Shown piece by piece: positions 61,773 to 64,000 of a DNA stretch of 64,000 nt. Every line of letters starts with the position of its first letter. The first letter of the stretch is position 1. Origin of the DNA: CAG-791 sp963655255 (lineage in GTDB: Bacteria; Bacillota; Clostridia; Lachnospirales; Lachnospiraceae); assembly GCA_963655255.1 (NCBI GenBank), contig CAVKEB010000007.1:29169-93168 (forward strand). Direction: 5' to 3'. The notes beneath the pieces were generated by a model that saw only the letters and a list, made by a program, of their open reading frames with translations, did not search any database and had not been told where the DNA came from. A program made the translations under genes and the position numbers.

Positions 61773-62828
61773 TCACCCCATCAGCTTGTCCATCAGTTTT
61801 TCCAGATCGTCCTGACTGGAATATGTAATTTCAATTCTCCCGCTCTTCTCATTCTGAGACTTAATTACCACCTTCATCCCGAGAGCCGCATTCATTCGGT
61901 TCTCCAGATCCTTATAAATCAGTTCCAGTGCCGGATCCTTTTCTTTCTTCCTGGGACCTTTTCTCTGAAGACTGCGGATCAGTTTCTCCACGTCCCGGAC
62001 GCTGAGGTGTTCTTCCACAATTTTCACGGCGAGTGCGAGCTGTGTCTCCTCATCCTCGACTGGAATCAGTGCTCTCGCGTGTCCCATGGAGAGCCGTCCG
62101 TCTGTTACCATTTCCTGTACCTTTTCGCACAGCTTGAGAAGACGCATGGAGTTTGCAATGGAGGTACGGTTTCTGGAAACTCTCTCCGCAAGCTCATCCT
62201 GTTTCAGATGGAATTCATCAATCAGCCTTCGGTAGGCATTGGCCTCTTCAATCGGATTCAGATCCTCGCGCTGAATGTTCTCAATCAGGGAGATTTCCAC
62301 CTTTTCCAGATCATCATAGTTCTTAACGATCACTGGAATTTCCGTCAGCTCTGCAATTCTGCAGGCGCGCCAGCGGCGCTCTCCCGCAATGATCTCATAG
62401 TGTCCGCTCTTGTCCTGAACGATGATCGGCTCCAGCAATCCCTTTGTCCTGATGGAATCCGCAAGTTCCTGAAGTCTTTCCTTGTCGAAATTCTTTCTCG
62501 GCTGATTCCGGTCCGGTTCCACCAGGGAAATCCGAACCATCCGCACCATCCCGTTTTCTTCCTTTGCCGGCTCATCCTCACCGGAACTTTCTGCCGGATC
62601 CGATGCTGTTTCTTCTATATTATATGCGGCTGATCCGTTCGCTGTATCGACGGCTTCTCCGGGCTCATTTTTTCCTGTCCGGCCGGTACTTTTCTTCTTT
62701 GCCGGATTCTCCGTACTTGTCTTTTCTTTTCCGTTCTCTGAGGAGGTCTCCGTATCTCTTCTCTCCTCTTCCGCCGTATTCGGGATCAGTGCATCCAGGC
62801 CCCGGCCCAGTCCTCTGTGTTTTTTCAC
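61773..62828 (-). CDS. parB: chromosome partition protein ParB/Spo0J, 351 aa
   Basis: The basic N-terminus MKKHRGLGRGLDALIP (ParA-stimulating) is followed by an acidic, low-complexity linker of about 75 residues, longer than usual. The CTP-binding motifs GERRWRA and ENIQREDLNPIEEA, the HTH DELAERVSRNRTSIANSMRLL and the C-terminal dimer domain follow. It loads onto the parS sites at 61138 and 63818 and spreads as a clamp. 45 bases separate it from parA. Confidence 0.96.
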   Translation of the reverse strand: MKKHRGLGRGLDALIPNTAEEERRDTETSSENGKEKTSTENPAKKKSTGRTGKNEPGEAVDTANGSAAYNIEETASDPAESSGEDEPAKEENGMVRMVRISLVEPDRNQPRKNFDKERLQELADSIRTKGLLEPIIVQDKSGHYEIIAGERRWRACRIAELTEIPVIVKNYDDLEKVEISLIENIQREDLNPIEEANAYRRLIDEFHLKQDELAERVSRNRTSIANSMRLLKLCEKVQEMVTDGRLSMGHARALIPVEDEETQLALAVKIVEEHLSVRDVEKLIRSLQRKGPRKKEKDPALELIYKDLENRMNAALGMKVVIKSQNEKSGRIEITYSSQDDLEKLMDKLMG

Positions 62829-62873
62829 GTCTCTGCCACCCTCCTGCTGTTCCTCGTCCTACCGTTTTTTGAC

Positions 62874-63635
62874 TTACTGATTGTCCAGAAGCTCCTGTGC
62901 AAGATTCCGGTACGCTTCCGCTCCTACCGATCTCGGATCATAAATTGTAATCGGCTCTCCGTAACTCGGAGCCTCCGCAAGCCGTACATTTCTTGGAATC
63001 ATCGTTTCATAGACATGCTGCGATACGTGGCTCTTCACGTTCTCAACGACCTGCTGAGACAAATTCGTTCTCGAGTCATACATCGTAAAAACGATTCCCT
63101 CAATGTTCAGCTTCCGGTTCAGACGTTCTCTCACCAGGTTGATCGTATGAATCAGCTGGCTCAATCCCTCCAACGCATAAAACTCACACTGAATCGGAAC
63201 CAGAACGGTGTCTGAGGCTACCATGGCATTCACGGTCAGTACATTCAGGGATGGCGGACAGTCAATCATAATGAAATCATAGTCATCACGAACGAAATCG
63301 AGTTCCCTCTTCAGGATTGCCTCTTTGTGAACCTTATCAATGAGCTCAATCTCCGCTCCGGCAAGGTTGACATTGGAAGGAATCAGATCAATTCCAGGAA
63401 CAACGTCATGAATGATGGCTTCATTGATGGTACTGTAACCGAGAATCAGCTCATAAACTGTGCTGTCCTTCTCATTCTTATCCACACCGAATCCACTGGA
63501 GGTATTCCCCTGCGGGTCGATGTCAATGATCAGAACTTTCTTCCCCTTTTCGGCCAGTGCGGCCGACAAATTGATGGTCGTCGTTGTCTTTCCCACGCCG
63601 CCCTTCTGATTGGCAATTGAAATAATTTTACCCAT
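62874..63635 (-). CDS. parA: chromosome partition ATPase ParA/Soj, 253 aa
   Basis: A deviant Walker A motif KGGVGKTT (residues 10-17), Walker A' IDIDPQGN and Walker B MIDCPPSL. The length without an N-terminal HTH marks it as the chromosomal Soj type. The ATG at 63635 follows GGGG five bases upstream. It forms ATP-dependent dimers on DNA and, with ParB, sets origin position and replication timing. Confidence 0.96.
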   Translation of the reverse strand: MGKIISIANQKGGVGKTTTTINLSAALAEKGKKVLIIDIDPQGNTSSGFGVDKNEKDSTVYELILGYSTINEAIIHDVVPGIDLIPSNVNLAGAEIELIDKVHKEAILKRELDFVRDDYDFIMIDCPPSLNVLTVNAMVASDTVLVPIQCEFYALEGLSQLIHTINLVRERLNRKLNIEGIVFTMYDSRTNLSQQVVENVKSHVSQHVYETMIPRNVRLAEAPSYGEPITIYDPRSVGAEAYRNLAQELLDNQ

Positions 63636-63817
63636 AATACCCCATCTGTACTTTCTGTTGCTTCCACACGGCACTGAAATACGCAGAATCCCGGTAACGA
63701 TTCAACACATTTCGAATTTTCCTGCGGAAATTCACTGCCGTTTTCGTGCCGTTCACATGGAACAGCGAGTTAATAGTAGCATTTTTCGATATGATCGTAA
63801 AGAAAAGCAGGAGCAAA

Positions 63818-63833
63818 TGTTCCACGTGGAACA
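63818..63833. promoter_or_regulatory. parS site, perfect palindrome
   Basis: TGTTCCACGTGGAACA is a perfect 16-base palindrome that keeps the conserved CACGTG core of parS. It lies between parA and the next gene upstream. The rest of 63636-63862 shows no gene. Confidence 0.9.
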
Positions 63834-63862
63834 TTTACTCCTGCTCTTAAATTTTGATCATT

Positions 63863-64000
63863 TTAATTGTAATCTTTCATCAGACAGAGCAGATAATCAT
63901 ATCCGGACCGCGCAAGCAGCTGCTTAAATCCGGAGAGCACTTCTTCTCCTAATATATGTTTTGTGATGGTACAGACCGCCTGGCAGCCAGTCAGGAGATC
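63863..64000 (-). CDS. C-terminal end of an unidentified protein (cut by window edge)
   Basis: Forty-five codons to the stop at 63863, ending in YDYLLCLMKDYN. The frame runs to the window edge. The usual chromosomal order would put rsmG/gidB or a related gene here, but the visible residues do not resemble its C-terminus. No family is recognised. Confidence 0.5.
   Translation of the reverse strand, partial: DLLTGCQAVCTITKHILGEEVLSGFKQLLARSGYDYLLCLMKDYN

Overview
The window looks like a bacterial chromosome from the Clostridia, most probably a Lachnospiraceae-like gut anaerobe. The evidence is the gene order parA-parB-DUF4446-serS-DUF3881 with chromosomal-type parS sites, YesMN-type two-component control of sugar uptake, many LacI regulators and glycoside hydrolases, a B. 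subtilis-type LexA box and an unencoded CCA tail on the tRNA. The right end (61-64 kb) carries parABS and so probably lies near oriC. No rRNA, CRISPR array, insertion sequence or prophage was seen.

Layout. 0-13 kb: carbohydrate use (GH20 fragment, SSS symporter, GH31 with a divergent LacI, then GH127 beta-L-arabinofuranosidase with LacI and an ABC importer). 13-17 kb: esterase, tRNA-Pro(CGG), and a plasmid-type Rep_3 initiator next to an iteron-rich, origin-like region. 17-27 kb: MATE exporter, a YesM/YesN two-component pair, an ABC oligosaccharide importer and a divergent GH5 glucanase. 27-36 kb: a small membrane peptide, a MoxR AAA+/vWA pair, CstA, and a short KdpD/KdpE-like pair preceded by a second small membrane peptide. 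36-43 kb: oleate hydratase with an unusual tail, MntP, an HTH protein with a G9 tract, a YihS-like isomerase and an orphan binding protein. 44-51 kb: SOS-controlled Y-family polymerase and YolD, serine hydrolase, CPA2 antiporter, CDF exporter, Hsp20. 51-58.5 kb: a D-amino-acid/5-oxoproline cluster (small peptide, alanine racemase, DUF4392, PxpA, DUF1445, D-amino acid aminotransferase, PxpC, PxpB). 58.5-64 kb: DUF3881, SerRS, DUF4446, ParB, ParA.

Two things stand out. First, a family of modular palindromic repeats, about ten copies here, is joined to unrelated genes so that its terminal mini-hairpin contains the Shine-Dalgarno sequence of the downstream gene at a fixed 7-nt spacing (AAA+ ATPase, HTH protein, serine hydrolase, PxpA, DUF4446, YesM kinase). 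This looks like a mobile translation-control module. Second, the 51-58 kb cluster encodes separately the two domains that are fused in the animal D-glutamate cyclase, together with 5-oxoprolinase, alanine racemase and a D-amino acid aminotransferase, which suggests a D-glutamate/5-oxoproline salvage route. A third candidate is an identically spaced TAAGA-type site array in front of both small membrane peptides, which suggests shared control by the KdpE-like regulator.

Coding starts were chosen from visible ribosome-binding sites. Functions are inferred from protein sequence recognition only; no database search was run.
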